Assembly: GCF_009800925.1 (NCBI RefSeq)
Contig: NZ_WOYF01000003.1
Location: 1-64,000 of the forward strand
Source of the DNA: Budvicia diplopodorum
GTDB lineage: Bacteria; Pseudomonadota; Gammaproteobacteria; Enterobacterales; Enterobacteriaceae
Length of the DNA: 64,000 bases
Direction of reading: 5' to 3'
Part shown: in pieces, positions 9,784-20,203 of the stretch
Layout of the letters: each line of letters begins with the position of its first letter
Numbering within the stretch: the first letter of the stretch is position 1
Translations under genes and position numbers: made by a program
The notes under the pieces: generated by a model
What the model was told of the DNA's origin: nothing
What the model saw: only the letters and a program-made list of their open reading frames with translations
Databases searched by the model: none

Positions 9784-11238
9784 TTAATATAGCCCGATCG
9801 CTTTCCACCAAAGCAGGCCGAGTACCAAGAATATCGCTTGGTTAATCAGGCTAACAACAAATCCAACCCGCCACCAGGTTCCGGTTGGAACGTACCCTGC
9901 ACCAAACAGGATTGGGCCTCGGGCGTGCGAGTATTGAGTTAACGAACAGTACAGGCTGCTGGTGAAAGCCAGCATCAGCGCCATTGGCATCACGGGAATA
10001 TGTAAGTTAATGCCCACGCCGAGGAATACCGCATACAGTGCGGCGATTTGAGCGTTACCGCTGGCAAAGAAATAGTGGGTATAGAAATAAGCGGCATTCA
10101 GCAATACCAAGATTAGAATCCAGCTACTACCGCCCATCATGCTGCCAATATGGTCGCCGATTAAATTACCAAACCAGGTTGTGAACCCGATTTTTTTAAG
10201 CTGGTTTGCCATCATTAACAGCGCGGCGAACCAGATTAAGGTATCCCACGCGCCTTTCTCGCCTTTTACGTCTTCCCAGGTTAATACACCGCTCAACAGT
10301 AGAAATGACAGGCCGACGAATGATGCGGCGGTTGGGTCAACGCCCAATTTATCACCAAAGATCCACAGTATAAGCAGCAGAATAACCGTTGCGGTCATAA
10401 TCCATTCGCTGCTGCTCATGTTGCCCATTTTAGCCAGTTCTTCTTTTGCTAACTTAGGTGCATCAGGCGTGCGCTTAATCTCAGGCTTGGTTAACCAATA
10501 CACTAACAGGGGAACGATGATTAATGAGGCTAAGCAGGGAACCACGGCGGCGACAAGCCAGCTTCCCCACGTCAGAATAATGCCTTCATTGGCGGCTAAT
10601 TTTACCGCTAATAGGTTACCCGTATAGGCTGTCATAAACATTGCCGCAGTAACGTCATTAACGTTACCAATACAGGTTATTAAGAAGGTACCAATTTTAT
10701 TGCGTGATTCATCTTCCGGATTGGAATTAAAGCTGCGGGATAATGAGTCAGCGATAGGGTAAATAACGCCACCGCACCGGGCGGTATTACTTGGCATGGC
10801 AGGCGACAAGATCAGGTCTGCGACGGCCAGGCCATAGGCTAAGCCCAAGGTTCTTTTCCCCAACAGGCGAATCATCTGCAGCGCGATGCGACGGCCAAGC
10901 CCGGTTTTAATAAACCCTCTGGCGATCATAAAAGCAACCACGATCAGCCAGATTAATGAACTGTTCAGATCGCTGAGCGCGATGGTAATGGCGTCAACCG
11001 ACGTTGTGGCTCCCGAAGCATAAGTGAGCGCAAACACGGTGATACCGATCAGGCCAACCGCCCCGATAGGCAACACTTTTGCTACGATACAGGCAATAGT
11101 TGATACGAATACGATGGCCGAATGCCATCCGGCAATGCTCAATCCTTCCGGTGGAGATATATGCCAAAGCGCCGTTGCACAAATGACGATAATAATTAGC
11201 GGTAACCAATTAACCGGAGATACATTTTTTGATACCAC
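9784..11238 (-). CDS. DASS-family anion:sodium symporter (CitT/TtdT-like)
   Basis: The 484-residue polytopic protein matches the divalent anion:sodium symporter family, DIT1/CitT/TtdT branch. It has about 12 membrane segments and the SNT-type motif in LSPAMPSNTARCGG (about 147-160). A second cluster (THYFFASGNAQIAALYAVFLGVG and following) resembles the second substrate loop. The family carries succinate, tartrate, citrate or 2-oxoglutarate, often by exchange. No tartrate dehydratase or citrate lyase genes are nearby, so the substrate stays open. Its position beyond the regulator suggests a possible link to the four-carbon acid cassette. Confidence 0.85.
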   Translation of the reverse strand: MVSKNVSPVNWLPLIIIVICATALWHISPPEGLSIAGWHSAIVFVSTIACIVAKVLPIGAVGLIGITVFALTYASGATTSVDAITIALSDLNSSLIWLIVVAFMIARGFIKTGLGRRIALQMIRLLGKRTLGLAYGLAVADLILSPAMPSNTARCGGVIYPIADSLSRSFNSNPEDESRNKIGTFLITCIGNVNDVTAAMFMTAYTGNLLAVKLAANEGIILTWGSWLVAAVVPCLASLIIVPLLVYWLTKPEIKRTPDAPKLAKEELAKMGNMSSSEWIMTATVILLLILWIFGDKLGVDPTAASFVGLSFLLLSGVLTWEDVKGEKGAWDTLIWFAALLMMANQLKKIGFTTWFGNLIGDHIGSMMGGSSWILILVLLNAAYFYTHYFFASGNAQIAALYAVFLGVGINLHIPVMPMALMLAFTSSLYCSLTQYSHARGPILFGAGYVPTGTWWRVGFVVSLINQAIFLVLGLLWWKAIGLY

Positions 11239-11560
11239 AAATTGTCCTTACTCTATTTAAATAGAGGTAAATTAAAGGATGCTAAGTAATAACTAACTAA
11301 TAATGATTAACCTATTTTGGGTGCCGATAGAATAGACTTTTATTTATAATATTAAATATTAATATGTTTCAACATAATTCAGAGTTTATCAATTTGTCGC
11401 GGTAAGCATAAAAAAGAGGATTCTCTCTCGACTATAGCTCAGTTAACTGGTTTACGCTGAACCGGCCTGCCCGGCTGGCCAATGTTGTTATGCATCACGA
11501 CGGCAATAGCCACTATAAAGCCAACGGAGGCAATATGGTTTTAGCGGCTGGCGATGTAAT
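11239..11560. other. non-coding interval with a possible gene remnant
   Basis: This interval lies upstream of the DASS gene. The part nearest that gene is AT-rich and probably holds its promoter. At 11439-11542 the minus strand reads an open, membrane-like stretch ending in HNNIGQPGRPVQRKP and a TGA stop. It has no start and is cut by a TAA on its 5' side, so it may be the tail of a lost transporter gene. No other feature is seen. Confidence 0.25.
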
Positions 11561-11607
11561 AGAAAAGAAAAAGCTGGCAAGTAATGAAGCGGTTACTTGC
11601 CAGCTTT
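11561..11607 (-). terminator. lysC terminator
   Basis: A 15-bp perfect stem (AAAGCTGGCAAGTAA / TTACTTGCCAGCTTT) with an 8-nt loop is followed on the minus strand by TTTCTTTTCT. It lies 22 bases after the lysC stop. Confidence 0.9.
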
Positions 11608-11629
11608 AATTGGAATGGTTAATTCACGT

Positions 11630-12979
11630 TTATTCGAAGAGGTTGTGGTGCAGCGTTTTAATCACGTGCTCTGCATCATCGCCGGGAACTAACAGGCATA
11701 AATTATGGCTGCTGGCTCCGTAAGAAATCATGCGGATATTAAACGGTTCTAATACGCCAAATACCTCTTTACCAACGCCGCGGGCGTGCGCCAATTGATT
11801 GCCAATTAAGGCGACCAATGCCAGATTCTCTTCAACTTCAACCCGACAAAGCGCCGAGAGTTCGGTGAGCAATGCGCTAGTGAGAAGGCTTGCTCCACAG
11901 GTTGATGAACCGGCGGTGTCCAGCGTCAGGGCTATGCTGACTTCTGAGGTAGTAATCAGATCGACAGAAATATGGTGGTTGGCCAGAATATTAAAAATCT
12001 CAGCCAGAAAGCCGTGTGCGTGCAGCATACTCAGGCTGTGTAGCGTTAATAACGTCTGTTTACGGCGCAGGGCTAATGCGCGAAACAGGGGCGGTTGGCT
12101 GGTTTTGTTACACACCAATGTGCCACCGGCAGCAACATCTTTGCTGGAGCCAACAAAAACCGGGATATCGCTACGTATCGCAGGAAGCAACGTTGCCGGG
12201 TGCAGAATTTTTGCGCCGAAGGTTGCCATTTCAGCCGCTTCTTCAAAGCCAATTTCATCAATACGCTTGGCCGTGGGTACTACACGCGGATCGGTGGTAT
12301 AAATTCCGGCAACATCGGTCCAGATATCAACGCGCTTAGCGCCCAGCGCTTCAGCTAACAGAGCGGCCGTATAGTCACTGCCACCGCGGCCCAGCGTGGT
12401 AGTGCGCCCTTTAGGTTCGCTGCCGATAAAGCCTTGCGTAATGACTAACGTTTGCTCTAGACGCGGCTTTAGGTGCTGCCGGCAAAGGTCTGTTAATGTG
12501 ATAATGTCAGGCTCAGCTTTGCCAAAACGGTCGTTAGTGATCATCACTTTGCGAACGTCAAACCATTCGGCGTTTACGTTTCTGTTCCTGAGTAATTCAA
12601 CAAACAGCAGCGTTGACATTAATTCACCGTGGCTGACTAATTCATCGGTTAATGCAGCCGATGTTGCTAAACTGGCTGCTTCAGACAGCGTGGTAATATT
12701 TTCCAGAATACGGTCAATTTCTTCCCGGACGACGTCGGAGCCGGAAACGCTATCCAGAATTTGGTATTGAATACGGCGAATTTGATCGATTTTATCCGTT
12801 CGGTCTGCGGAGCCACATCCATCGGCCAGAGCGACCAACAAATTAGTTATGCCCGCTGAAGCAGAAAGAACGACAACTTTAACGTCAGGATTAGATAGAA
12901 CAACATCCGCAGAGTTATTCATGGCTACGCTGTCAGCTACGCTGGTTCCGCCAAATTTTGCAATAACTATTTGAGACAT
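11630..12979 (-). CDS. lysC: lysine-sensitive aspartokinase III
   Basis: LysC phosphorylates aspartate, the entry step to lysine, threonine and methionine synthesis. Its 449 residues equal the E. coli length. The kinase domain (about 1-290) has IAKFGGTSVAD and the TTLGRGGSDYTAALLAEAL motif. Two ACT domains for lysine inhibition follow (about 300-449), with ISVDLITTSEVSIALTLD. It is a single-domain kinase without the homoserine dehydrogenase part of ThrA or MetL. It is preceded by a lysine riboswitch and ends at a strong terminator, so it is probably monocistronic. Confidence 0.97.
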   Translation of the reverse strand: MSQIVIAKFGGTSVADSVAMNNSADVVLSNPDVKVVVLSASAGITNLLVALADGCGSADRTDKIDQIRRIQYQILDSVSGSDVVREEIDRILENITTLSEAASLATSAALTDELVSHGELMSTLLFVELLRNRNVNAEWFDVRKVMITNDRFGKAEPDIITLTDLCRQHLKPRLEQTLVITQGFIGSEPKGRTTTLGRGGSDYTAALLAEALGAKRVDIWTDVAGIYTTDPRVVPTAKRIDEIGFEEAAEMATFGAKILHPATLLPAIRSDIPVFVGSSKDVAAGGTLVCNKTSQPPLFRALALRRKQTLLTLHSLSMLHAHGFLAEIFNILANHHISVDLITTSEVSIALTLDTAGSSTCGASLLTSALLTELSALCRVEVEENLALVALIGNQLAHARGVGKEVFGVLEPFNIRMISYGASSHNLCLLVPGDDAEHVIKTLHHNLFE

Positions 12980-13095
12980 AATAAAATAATTCCTCGTGTC
13001 AGGGGGGCTATGTGGCCCTCAAAATTCATTAACCTTGGCACAAAGGAAGCGCGGTAAACAGGGGGCAGGCGTAGGTGAGACACGCTACGATACAC

Positions 13096-13352
13096 CCAGA
13101 AGCGCCCCACCTTGTTGAGAGTCTATTCATGTGTTCCACGCAAAGACGGCCGCGTTTAGCATTCCACTGTATAAACTCTTATTCTCACAATATGTCTGTG
13201 AGCCACATTGGTGACAACCCAAGGGATTCAGCCCTTGTGGTCGACAACATTCTTGTCCGGACAGAATATTGCCTCGGCGTCGCATCCCCTTAAATGGCCT
13301 CTTAGGATTCCGGCTCCTCAGTCATTCTACCTGAGCGACGCGCCTCTTCTGG
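13096..13352 (-). promoter_or_regulatory. lysine riboswitch (L box) of lysC
   Basis: Read on the minus strand, the leader carries the L-box core: CCAGAAGAGGCGCG, GGAGCC, GATGCGACGCCGAGG and GGGCTGAATCCCTTGGGTTG. P1 closes through CCAGAAG (13352-13346) pairing with CTTCTGG (13102-13096). The start of lysC is 117 bases further on, which leaves room for the expression platform. The P5 arm (13213-13108, closed by CACC/GGTG) is about 106 nt long and contains extra hairpins, for example CTCACA/TGTGAG at 13184-13202. A separate hairpin (13353-13372) precedes the aptamer, as in E. coli. Confidence 0.92.
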
Positions 13353-13382
13353 CTTATGTACGGGTACATAAGTAGGCTTTAA

Positions 13383-13411
13383 GAAATAGCGGGTTATGGG
13401 CTGGCTGTCAA
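13383..13411 (-). promoter_or_regulatory. lysC promoter
   Basis: On the minus strand TTGACA (13411-13406), a 17-base spacer and TATTTC (13388-13383) form a good sigma-70 promoter. It would start transcription just before the hairpin that precedes the lysine riboswitch. Confidence 0.65.
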
Positions 13412-13891
13412 TCAGCTTTACGCGCTCGTTTTGTTATCGCTTTGCCGAAGTGCTAGTGGTTTACGCGGATTTGTATTTAATAGGTAGATAAATGATTTAT
13501 AATTATCTAGTATTTTGGTGGTAGATGCTGAGATTGTCGCTGTTTCTATGATAAATATTTTTTAACTTTTCAAATAGTGTAATCCGTATATTTAGCTATC
13601 TCAGCGATAGCCGTAAAAAAATTGGTATTCCGATAGAATTCAGTATCAGCGCCGCGAGCGTTACTAAACCTGCTTAGATGAACGTTGTAAAAATGATGAA
13701 TGCTGGAAAATATATCTCGCGTTTGAGCTAAATGATTCTCGGTGCTCCATACTAGGAAATCGTCTATTGAGCCATTGGCTATGGTGTTTAAAACCAGCAG
13801 ACCAAAAGTTAAATAAAAGCGATTTCAATCGCAGGTGAACAGGTTACAATCGAGCTATATTCCGTTTTTATTTCATGTATAAGGGCCCATG
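13412..13891. other. intergenic region lysC leader / pgi
   Basis: About 480 bp lie between the divergent lysC promoter and pgi. The sequence is AT-rich and must hold the pgi promoter. I found no convincing gene, strong hairpin or recognised operator. Confidence 0.4.
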
Positions 13892-15535
13892 ATGAGAAAT
13901 ATTAATCCAACCACAACGGCTGCCTGGCAAGCGCTGGAAAAGCATTTTGAACAGATGAAAACGGTCACTATGCGTGATTTGTTTACTCAAGATAGCGAGC
14001 GCTTTAACCGTTTTTCTGCCACTTTCGATGACCAAATGCTGGTGGATTTTTCGAAGAACCGTATTTCTGACCAGACGTTAGCCCTGCTGCGCGACTTGGC
14101 TAAAGAGACCGATTTATCCGGTGCAATTAAATCGATGTTCAGCGGTGAAAAAATCAACCGGACCGAAGATCGTTCGGTGCTGCACGTTGCTTTACGTAAC
14201 CGCTCTAGCACGCCAATTATGGTTGACGGCAAGGATGTGATGCCGGAAGTGAATGCCGTGCTGGCCAAAATGAAATCATTCTGCCATCGAATTATTAGCG
14301 GTGAATGGAAAGGCTTCACCGGCAAAGCTATTACTGATGTTGTAAATATCGGCATCGGTGGTTCAGATCTTGGGCCTTATATGATAACGGAAGCGTTGCG
14401 TCCTTATAAAAACCATCTGAATATGCATTTTGTCTCTAACGTTGATGCTACTCATATTGCTGAAGCACTGAAGACCCTGAACCCTGAGACTACGCTGTTC
14501 CTGATTGCGTCTAAAACGTTTACCACTCAGGAGACCATGACGAACGCGCATACTGCACGCGACTGGTTCCTCAGTGCCGGTAAAGAAAGTGACGTAGCTA
14601 AACATTTCGCCGCTTTATCGACTAACGGCAAGGCGGTGAGTGAGTTTGGTATTGATACCGCCAACATGTTTGAATTTTGGGACTGGGTGGGTGGTCGTTA
14701 TTCGCTGTGGTCAGCCATTGGCCTGTCGATCGCTTTATCCGTCGGTTTCGATAATTTTGAGAAATTGCTCAGCGGCGCTCATGCCATGGACCGCCACTTT
14801 GCCGATACGCCGGTTGAAAATAATCTGCCGGTAACGCTGGCTCTGATCGGCCTCTGGTACAACAACTTCTTCGGTGCAGAAACGGAAGCGATTCTGCCGT
14901 ATGACCAATATATGCACCGGTTTGCGGCCTATTTCCAACAGGGAAATATGGAGTCTAACGGTAAATGTGTCGATCGTGACGGTAACAAAGTCAGCTATCA
15001 GACCGGGCCAATCATTTGGGGCGAGCCGGGTACTAACGGTCAGCATGCGTTCTACCAGTTGATTCATCAGGGCACTAAAATGATTCCGTGTGATTTTATT
15101 GCACCGGCGTTAAGCCATAATCCGTTAAGCGATCATCACGTTAAGCTACTGTCTAACTTCTTTGCTCAGACTGAAGCTTTAGCCTTTGGTAAGAGTGCCA
15201 AAGAGGTTGAGGCTGAGTTTGCTAAGATGGGGCAAAAGCCAGAAGAGGTCGCTCATATCGTGCCTTTCAAGGCATTTGAGGGCAATCGCCCAACGAACAC
15301 CATTCTGCTGCGCGAAATTACGCCATATAGCTTGGGTATGCTGATCGCGCTGTATGAGCATAAGATTTTCACTCAGGGCGCGATTATGAATATCTTTAGC
15401 TTTGACCAGTGGGGCGTAGAGTTAGGTAAGCAACTGGCGAATCGGATCCTGCCTGAACTGAAGGATGATAAACCGGTGTCGAGCCACGATGCTTCAACCA
15501 ATGGACTGATTAACGCCTTTAAGCAGTGGCGATAG
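13892..15535 (+). CDS. pgi: glucose-6-phosphate isomerase
   Basis: Pgi interconverts glucose 6-phosphate and fructose 6-phosphate in glycolysis. The 547 residues cover the whole family length (E. coli 549). Signatures include [14 protein letters not shown], the phosphate loop [15 protein letters not shown], the catalytic region [10 protein letters not shown], and [18 protein letters not shown]. Of two adjacent ATG codons I chose the second, at 13892: AAGGG then lies 6 bases away, and the protein begins MRNINPT like E. coli MKNINPT. psiE follows after 66 bp. Confidence 0.97.
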   Translation: MRNINPTTTAAWQALEKHFEQMKTVTMRDLFTQDSERFNRFSATFDDQMLVDFSKNRISDQTLALLRDLAKETDLSGAIKSMFSGEKINRTEDRSVLHVALRNRSSTPIMVDGKDVMPEVNAVLAKMKSFCHRIISGEWKGFTGKAITDVVNIGIGGSDLGPYMITEALRPYKNHLNMHFVSNVDATHIAEALKTLNPETTLFLIASKTFTTQETMTNAHTARDWFLSAGKESDVAKHFAALSTNGKAVSEFGIDTANMFEFWDWVGGRYSLWSAIGLSIALSVGFDNFEKLLSGAHAMDRHFADTPVENNLPVTLALIGLWYNNFFGAETEAILPYDQYMHRFAAYFQQGNMESNGKCVDRDGNKVSYQTGPIIWGEPGTNGQHAFYQLIHQGTKMIPCDFIAPALSHNPLSDHHVKLLSNFFAQTEALAFGKSAKEVEAEFAKMGQKPEEVAHIVPFKAFEGNRPTNTILLREITPYSLGMLIALYEHKIFTQGAIMNIFSFDQWGVELGKQLANRILPELKDDKPVSSHDASTNGLINAFKQWR

Positions 15536-15601
15536 CTGGTTAAATCGTGCAGTGTGCGGGCTGTAGCCCCGCGCTGCCGACAAAAGTGATATAGAAGTGA
15601 T

Positions 15602-16021
15602 ATGAGAGTTATTATGCAGAACCTACAGCGCTCGACGACGGTAGCAAGAATTCTACAAACTATCCTGAACTTTGGCCTGCTGATACTGGCAGTGATTCTG
15701 ATTGCCTTTCTGGGTAAAGAAACCTACGCGTTAATTCAGGTTCTATTTATCAACACCGAACAGTCTTCAACCTATTTATTGATTGAAGGCATTGTTATTT
15801 ATTTCCTCTATTTTGAATTTATTGCGCTTATTATCAAATACTTCCAGTCTGGGTATCATTTCCCTCTGCGCTACTTTATTTATATCGGTATTACCGCCAT
15901 TATCCGCTTAATCATCGTGGATCATAAAGATGCCGGAAGTACGCTGGTTTATTCAGGTGCAATATTAATTCTGGTTGTGGCTCTTTATTTAGCCAACACC
16001 GATCGATTAAAGCGGGAATAG
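15602..16021 (+). CDS. psiE: phosphate-starvation-inducible protein PsiE
   Basis: This 139-residue inner-membrane protein has four predicted membrane segments and the strongly conserved core [18 protein letters not shown], followed by [19 protein letters not shown] and a C-terminal DRLKRE. E. coli psiE is induced by phosphate starvation and repressed by cAMP-CRP; its biochemical role is unknown. The start is uncertain: ATG 15602 has a weak ribosome site, while ATG 15614 has GAGAG 5 bases upstream and would give 135 residues, close to the E. coli protein. No clear Pho box was seen. Confidence 0.93.
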   Translation: MRVIMQNLQRSTTVARILQTILNFGLLILAVILIAFLGKETYALIQVLFINTEQSSTYLLIEGIVIYFLYFEFIALIIKYFQSGYHFPLRYFIYIGITAIIRLIIVDHKDAGSTLVYSGAILILVVALYLANTDRLKRE

Positions 16022-16170
16022 CTCGCCTCTGCCATGTTATTGTCGATTTGTTATAAAATAGTTCTCAAATTGAAACCTTCGGTGTCTGTTGTGTCACTTT
16101 TTGCGATACAATAGCCACCGGTTTTATTTCGGTTATACGTTACCAATGCTGAATATATTCGGGTGTTACG

Positions 16171-16677
16171 ATGGGAAGTAGGGCTATCTCTGTACCAAAC
16201 TGGAAGGACAGATATTGGTTTTCTCCGCAGGGCTACCCTCTGAATAAATCCATCGCTGACTGGTTATTGGAAGAAGAGTCAATGACGCGTCGGTGTGAGT
16301 GTTATTGCCGTGAAGTCACTGTACAACCGCAGTTTGAAGGGTATGTGTCCGCAGAGTCTCTTGCCGGTGAAGCATCTGAATTGCCTGTAGACCAACGCTA
16401 CTGGGTTCGTGAAATCTTGTTGTTTGGTGATAACATTCCCTGGCTGTGGGCCCGCACCGTGGTTCCCGAATTTACTTTATCAGGCCCGGAACTAAGCCTG
16501 AAGACATTAGGCACCACACCTCTCGGGCGCTATTTATATGCTCAGCCTGCGCTTGAACGGGACTATATTCAGATATCTTTACTGGATAGCCTGTGGGGGC
16601 GACGATCCCGGCTGCGGTTATCAGGAAAACCATTGCTGTTAACTGAAATTTTTTTACCGTCGGCACCGTTGTATTAA
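16171..16677 (+). CDS. ubiC: chorismate--pyruvate lyase
   Basis: UbiC splits chorismate into 4-hydroxybenzoate and pyruvate, the first step of ubiquinone synthesis. The 168 residues match the family (E. coli 165). Recognisable are YWVREILL (product-binding arginine), TTPLGRYL, and the C-terminal LLTEIFLP with the conserved glutamate. ubiA starts 12 bases downstream, so the two form an operon as in E. coli. No frameshift or missing residue was seen. Confidence 0.95.
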   Translation: MGSRAISVPNWKDRYWFSPQGYPLNKSIADWLLEEESMTRRCECYCREVTVQPQFEGYVSAESLAGEASELPVDQRYWVREILLFGDNIPWLWARTVVPEFTLSGPELSLKTLGTTPLGRYLYAQPALERDYIQISLLDSLWGRRSRLRLSGKPLLLTEIFLPSAPLY

Positions 16678-16689
16678 CTGGGGGATAAT

Positions 16690-17550
16690 GTGACTCAAAG
16701 CAAATGGCTGGCATACTGCCGTTTGATGCGTATAAACAAACCCATTGGAGCGCTGTTACTGCTTTGGCCTACCTATTGGTCTTTGTGGCTGGCAGGGCAC
16801 GGAACGCCGGATATTTATATTCTGGCCATTTTCACCGTTGGCGTTTTTCTTATGCGCGCAGCAGGTTGCGTAATTAATGACTTTGCTGACCGCCATTTTG
16901 ATGGCCACGTTGAGCGTACCCGCAGCCGCCCAATGCCGTGCGGCGCGGTAAGTGAAAAAGAGAGCAAAGTGCTGTTTCTGGCGCTGGTGACCGTCTCGTT
17001 TTTATTGGTATTGACCCTGAACCGCCTGACGATTGCGCTCTCTTTTGCCGCCGTGATACTCGCGTGGATATACCCGTTTATGAAGCGTTTTACCCATCTT
17101 CCTCAGGTGGTTTTGGGGATGGCATTTGGTTGGTCTATTCCCATGGCCTATGCGGCGGTGGGCAATTCGCTGCCGCTGAGCTGCTGGCTACTGCTGCTAA
17201 CCAATATTTGCTGGACCGTGGTTTATGATACCCAATACGCGATGGTCGATCGCAATGACGATTTAAAAATTGGTATCAAGTCTACGGCTATTCTGTTCGG
17301 TCGTTTTGATAAGCTGATTATTGGTATACTCCAGCTGGCGACGCTGATATTGCTGGCTTTGGTGGGGTATTTAAATCATCTGGGCGGCGTTTTTTACGGG
17401 GCTCTGTTATTGGTAGCTGCGCTGTTTGTTTATCAGCAAAGGTTGATTGCCAACCGGGAGCGGAAGCAATGTTTTCAGGCCTTTATGAATAATAACTATG
17501 TCGGGCTGGTGATATTTTTAGGCTTATTGATGGCGCTGGTGCTGGAATAA
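16690..17550 (+). CDS. ubiA: 4-hydroxybenzoate octaprenyltransferase
   Basis: UbiA attaches the octaprenyl chain to 4-hydroxybenzoate in the inner membrane, the second ubiquinone step. The 286-residue protein has about eight to nine membrane helices. Both magnesium-prenyl-diphosphate motifs are present: [15 protein letters not shown] (about 71-85) and [16 protein letters not shown]. The start is a GTG with GGGGGA upstream; an ATG two bases earlier is out of frame. The gene follows ubiC directly and ends at a palindromic terminator shared with plsB. Confidence 0.96.
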   Translation: MTQSKWLAYCRLMRINKPIGALLLLWPTYWSLWLAGHGTPDIYILAIFTVGVFLMRAAGCVINDFADRHFDGHVERTRSRPMPCGAVSEKESKVLFLALVTVSFLLVLTLNRLTIALSFAAVILAWIYPFMKRFTHLPQVVLGMAFGWSIPMAYAAVGNSLPLSCWLLLLTNICWTVVYDTQYAMVDRNDDLKIGIKSTAILFGRFDKLIIGILQLATLILLALVGYLNHLGGVFYGALLLVAALFVYQQRLIANRERKQCFQAFMNNNYVGLVIFLGLLMALVLE

Positions 17551-17580
17551 TAGTCCGTTGGTTTGGTCGATACGAAAAGA

Positions 17581-17606
17581 AAAAGCCTGAGGATCCTCAG
17601 GCTTTT
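17581..17606. terminator. bidirectional terminator ubiA / plsB
   Basis: The 26-bp sequence is a complete palindrome centred on GGATCC, with GC-rich stem AGCCTGAGG and A and T runs at the two ends. It ends both convergent genes. Confidence 0.92.
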
Positions 17607-17628
17607 TTGTGGCTTCAATCAGTGATTT

Positions 17629-20079
17629 TTATTCTGAGTCTGTGCCCGAAACATTAAGTTCACTGACGCTTTCTATTGTCAGCTTCACTTCAGGGGTCAT
17701 TAGCTTGGCCAGCATGTCATACATTGACTGAATGTTCTCAGGGATGGCATCACCCACGTCGTTAATGTAGCCAGCGTTGCGCAAGGTCGCAACCAGCGTT
17801 GAAAATACCGCTTTATCAAAGAACTCTGGCGCATTAATACCGTGCAGAACGGACAGGCGCTGGGCTAACAGTCGGCTCTCTTTCTCCAGCATACCGCGAT
17901 TAATGCTTGGATTGGTTCGCAGCAGGGAAAGCGTGATGGTATATCGCTGTAGCGTTTCCCGCACGCCTGCGGCCAGAAGCTGCAGCGTTCGGATGCGCGG
18001 CGGATTTAACGCTAATAGCCCATTTTCATGAGTACGAATAAGCTGTTGGCGCTCTAACTCGTTGGTCAAAGTTTCAAGCACTTGAGGTAATTCTTCATCG
18101 GTATAGTGCATGAAGAGTTCTTCACGCAGTAGCGGATAAATCAGACTCACCTGTTCTATCACAGCCTGACGAGATATACCGTCATGATGCATGACGATAC
18201 AAGCAATTAACGACGGCAGAACCAGCATGTGATGAATATTATTGCGGTAGTAAGTCATCAGCACGGCCTGTTCACGCTGTAAAATAATAATCTCACCGGC
18301 GTTATCTTTTTCGACTTCAAACTTACTCATTTTCAGCGCATGTTCCAGCATCTCTTCCGGCGTATTGCTTGGAACAGTGGAATCCTGAGTATAAGGAACA
18401 TTCTGCAATAGCTGTTGGTAACAGTCTAACTGCTCAAGCAGTTGCTCACGGGTTAAAGCGCGCTGGCGTGAGGCTAGTAGTGCCGTACAGCATAAATTCA
18501 TCGCATTTGCTGCAGCCGCATTATTAATGTTAATCATTAGCTTATTGGCTATTTGATTGACCGTTGGCGTTAGCCAGCTTGGCCGCGGCGTTTCAATCGG
18601 GTCGATGGAATCCCGCCAGTTAGGCACGTTTTGGTTTAAGTGCGTCAGTAACGGGATTGGTTCACCAAAGTTCACGTAGCCCATACCGAAGTTACGCAGT
18701 CTGCGTATTGTGCGAACCACTTGCCACAGATTTTCTTTCTGCTTTGTTGCTCCGCGCAGCTCATTGGCATAAGTGCCCACTTCCATCACGTGTTCGTAGC
18801 CGACATATACCGGAACGATCGTGATAGGGCGATTTCCACCGCGCAGCATGGCCTGAATAGTCATTGCTAAGGTACCGGTTTTCGGCTCTAACAGTCTGCC
18901 GGTCCGGGAGCGTCCGCCTTCTACAAAATATTCAACGGAATAACCGCGGCTAAACAGCTCGCCTAAATATTCACGGAACACGGTGGCGTAAAGCTTGTTG
19001 CCTTTAAAGGTTCGGCGGATAAAGAAAGCGCCTAACCGGCGGAAGATAGGGCCCGCTGGCCAGAAGTTCAGGTTGATTCCTGCTGCAATATGCGGTGGTA
19101 CTAACCCCTGATGATAGAGAACATAGGAGAGTAATAAGTAGTCCATATGGCTACGGTGGCAGGGAACATAGACGATACCGTGACCGTCCTGCGCTAACTG
19201 ACGAACGCGCTCTGCGTTATGGACTTTAATACCTTGATAAAGCCGGTTCCAGGTCCAGCTCAGTACGCGGTCGGTGACTCTCAGCGTTTCATAGGTAAAG
19301 TTGGCAGCTATCTCTTCCATCATATCGACAGCATTTTGCTGTGCTTTAGTGATAGATATTTTTTTCGCGCTTGCCTCTTCTTCAACGGCTTTTTCAATCG
19401 CCTTAGAAGTTAATAGTTTATTAAACAGGTCTTGGCGAACCGGCAATTTGGGGCCGGTAGCGGCCAGACGTTGTCTGGCGAAGTGCATTCTGGCAACTCG
19501 GGCCAGTTTCTGGGCGATGGTTTTATCGGTACCGTGTTCATCTGCCATATAGCGCAATGAAACCGTTTGTGAGAATCGCACAAAGCTATCGCGGCCTAAC
19601 CACAGCACCACAAAGAATTTCTGTATGCCGTTAAACACGCGTAGTTTAGCCGGCTCATGGCTTTCCTGACCTTCGCGCCCCGGTGAACGACCAAACATGA
19701 TCGAGACCGGTACCATTTGGATATCCAGCGTCGGGTGGTTACGGTGCAGGTCTAGGTATTCGTGGAACAGCTTTACCGACTCTTCTTTTGGCGTGTAATA
19801 GTTGAACACCCGCGGCCCGTCATGAATAAAGACGTAGCGGGGGAGAAGCTGGCCGTCCATCTCAAAAGGCTCTAGCGGATCGGGTAATTCTTGTGCTAAA
19901 CACTGCCCGCGCAGGGTTAGTAAGTCTGCTTTTGAGTTGTATGGCAGAACGTATAGTATGGGGCGAGTGGGATCTAATCCTAACTCCGCAATAGGATCGG
20001 AAGGAATACACTTGCTGCGAACCAGCATTTTAATTGGTATATTCAATAACTTATAGTAAAGTTTTCGCCAACCAGACAT
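17629..20079 (-). CDS. plsB: glycerol-3-phosphate acyltransferase
   Basis: PlsB acylates sn-glycerol 3-phosphate at position 1, the first step of phospholipid synthesis, at the inner membrane. The acyltransferase motifs are clear: [10 protein letters not shown] (HX4D), [26 protein letters not shown] and the later [10 protein letters not shown] chose the ATG at 20079, giving [13 protein letters not shown] like the E. coli protein and 816 residues; a TTG four codons earlier is possible but lies almost on the GAGG. dgkA is divergent, as in E. coli. The C-terminal domain of unknown role (about 560-816) is complete. Confidence 0.96.
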   Translation of the reverse strand: MSGWRKLYYKLLNIPIKMLVRSKCIPSDPIAELGLDPTRPILYVLPYNSKADLLTLRGQCLAQELPDPLEPFEMDGQLLPRYVFIHDGPRVFNYYTPKEESVKLFHEYLDLHRNHPTLDIQMVPVSIMFGRSPGREGQESHEPAKLRVFNGIQKFFVVLWLGRDSFVRFSQTVSLRYMADEHGTDKTIAQKLARVARMHFARQRLAATGPKLPVRQDLFNKLLTSKAIEKAVEEEASAKKISITKAQQNAVDMMEEIAANFTYETLRVTDRVLSWTWNRLYQGIKVHNAERVRQLAQDGHGIVYVPCHRSHMDYLLLSYVLYHQGLVPPHIAAGINLNFWPAGPIFRRLGAFFIRRTFKGNKLYATVFREYLGELFSRGYSVEYFVEGGRSRTGRLLEPKTGTLAMTIQAMLRGGNRPITIVPVYVGYEHVMEVGTYANELRGATKQKENLWQVVRTIRRLRNFGMGYVNFGEPIPLLTHLNQNVPNWRDSIDPIETPRPSWLTPTVNQIANKLMININNAAAANAMNLCCTALLASRQRALTREQLLEQLDCYQQLLQNVPYTQDSTVPSNTPEEMLEHALKMSKFEVEKDNAGEIIILQREQAVLMTYYRNNIHHMLVLPSLIACIVMHHDGISRQAVIEQVSLIYPLLREELFMHYTDEELPQVLETLTNELERQQLIRTHENGLLALNPPRIRTLQLLAAGVRETLQRYTITLSLLRTNPSINRGMLEKESRLLAQRLSVLHGINAPEFFDKAVFSTLVATLRNAGYINDVGDAIPENIQSMYDMLAKLMTPEVKLTIESVSELNVSGTDSE

Positions 20080-20203
20080 ATAAATCGCCAAGCCTCTTAT
20101 AGATAATGAAACGCAAGAATACCAGAACTCGCGCGAATCTGTGATGATGTGTTGTCTGATAATTGCTAAAATTGAAGAGAAACTTTCAAAGGATCCCTTT
20201 TAA

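Noticed and set aside
13075-13293. 72-codon plus-strand frame upstream of lysC
   Set aside because: It is the reverse of the lysine riboswitch, whose conserved RNA elements explain the region.
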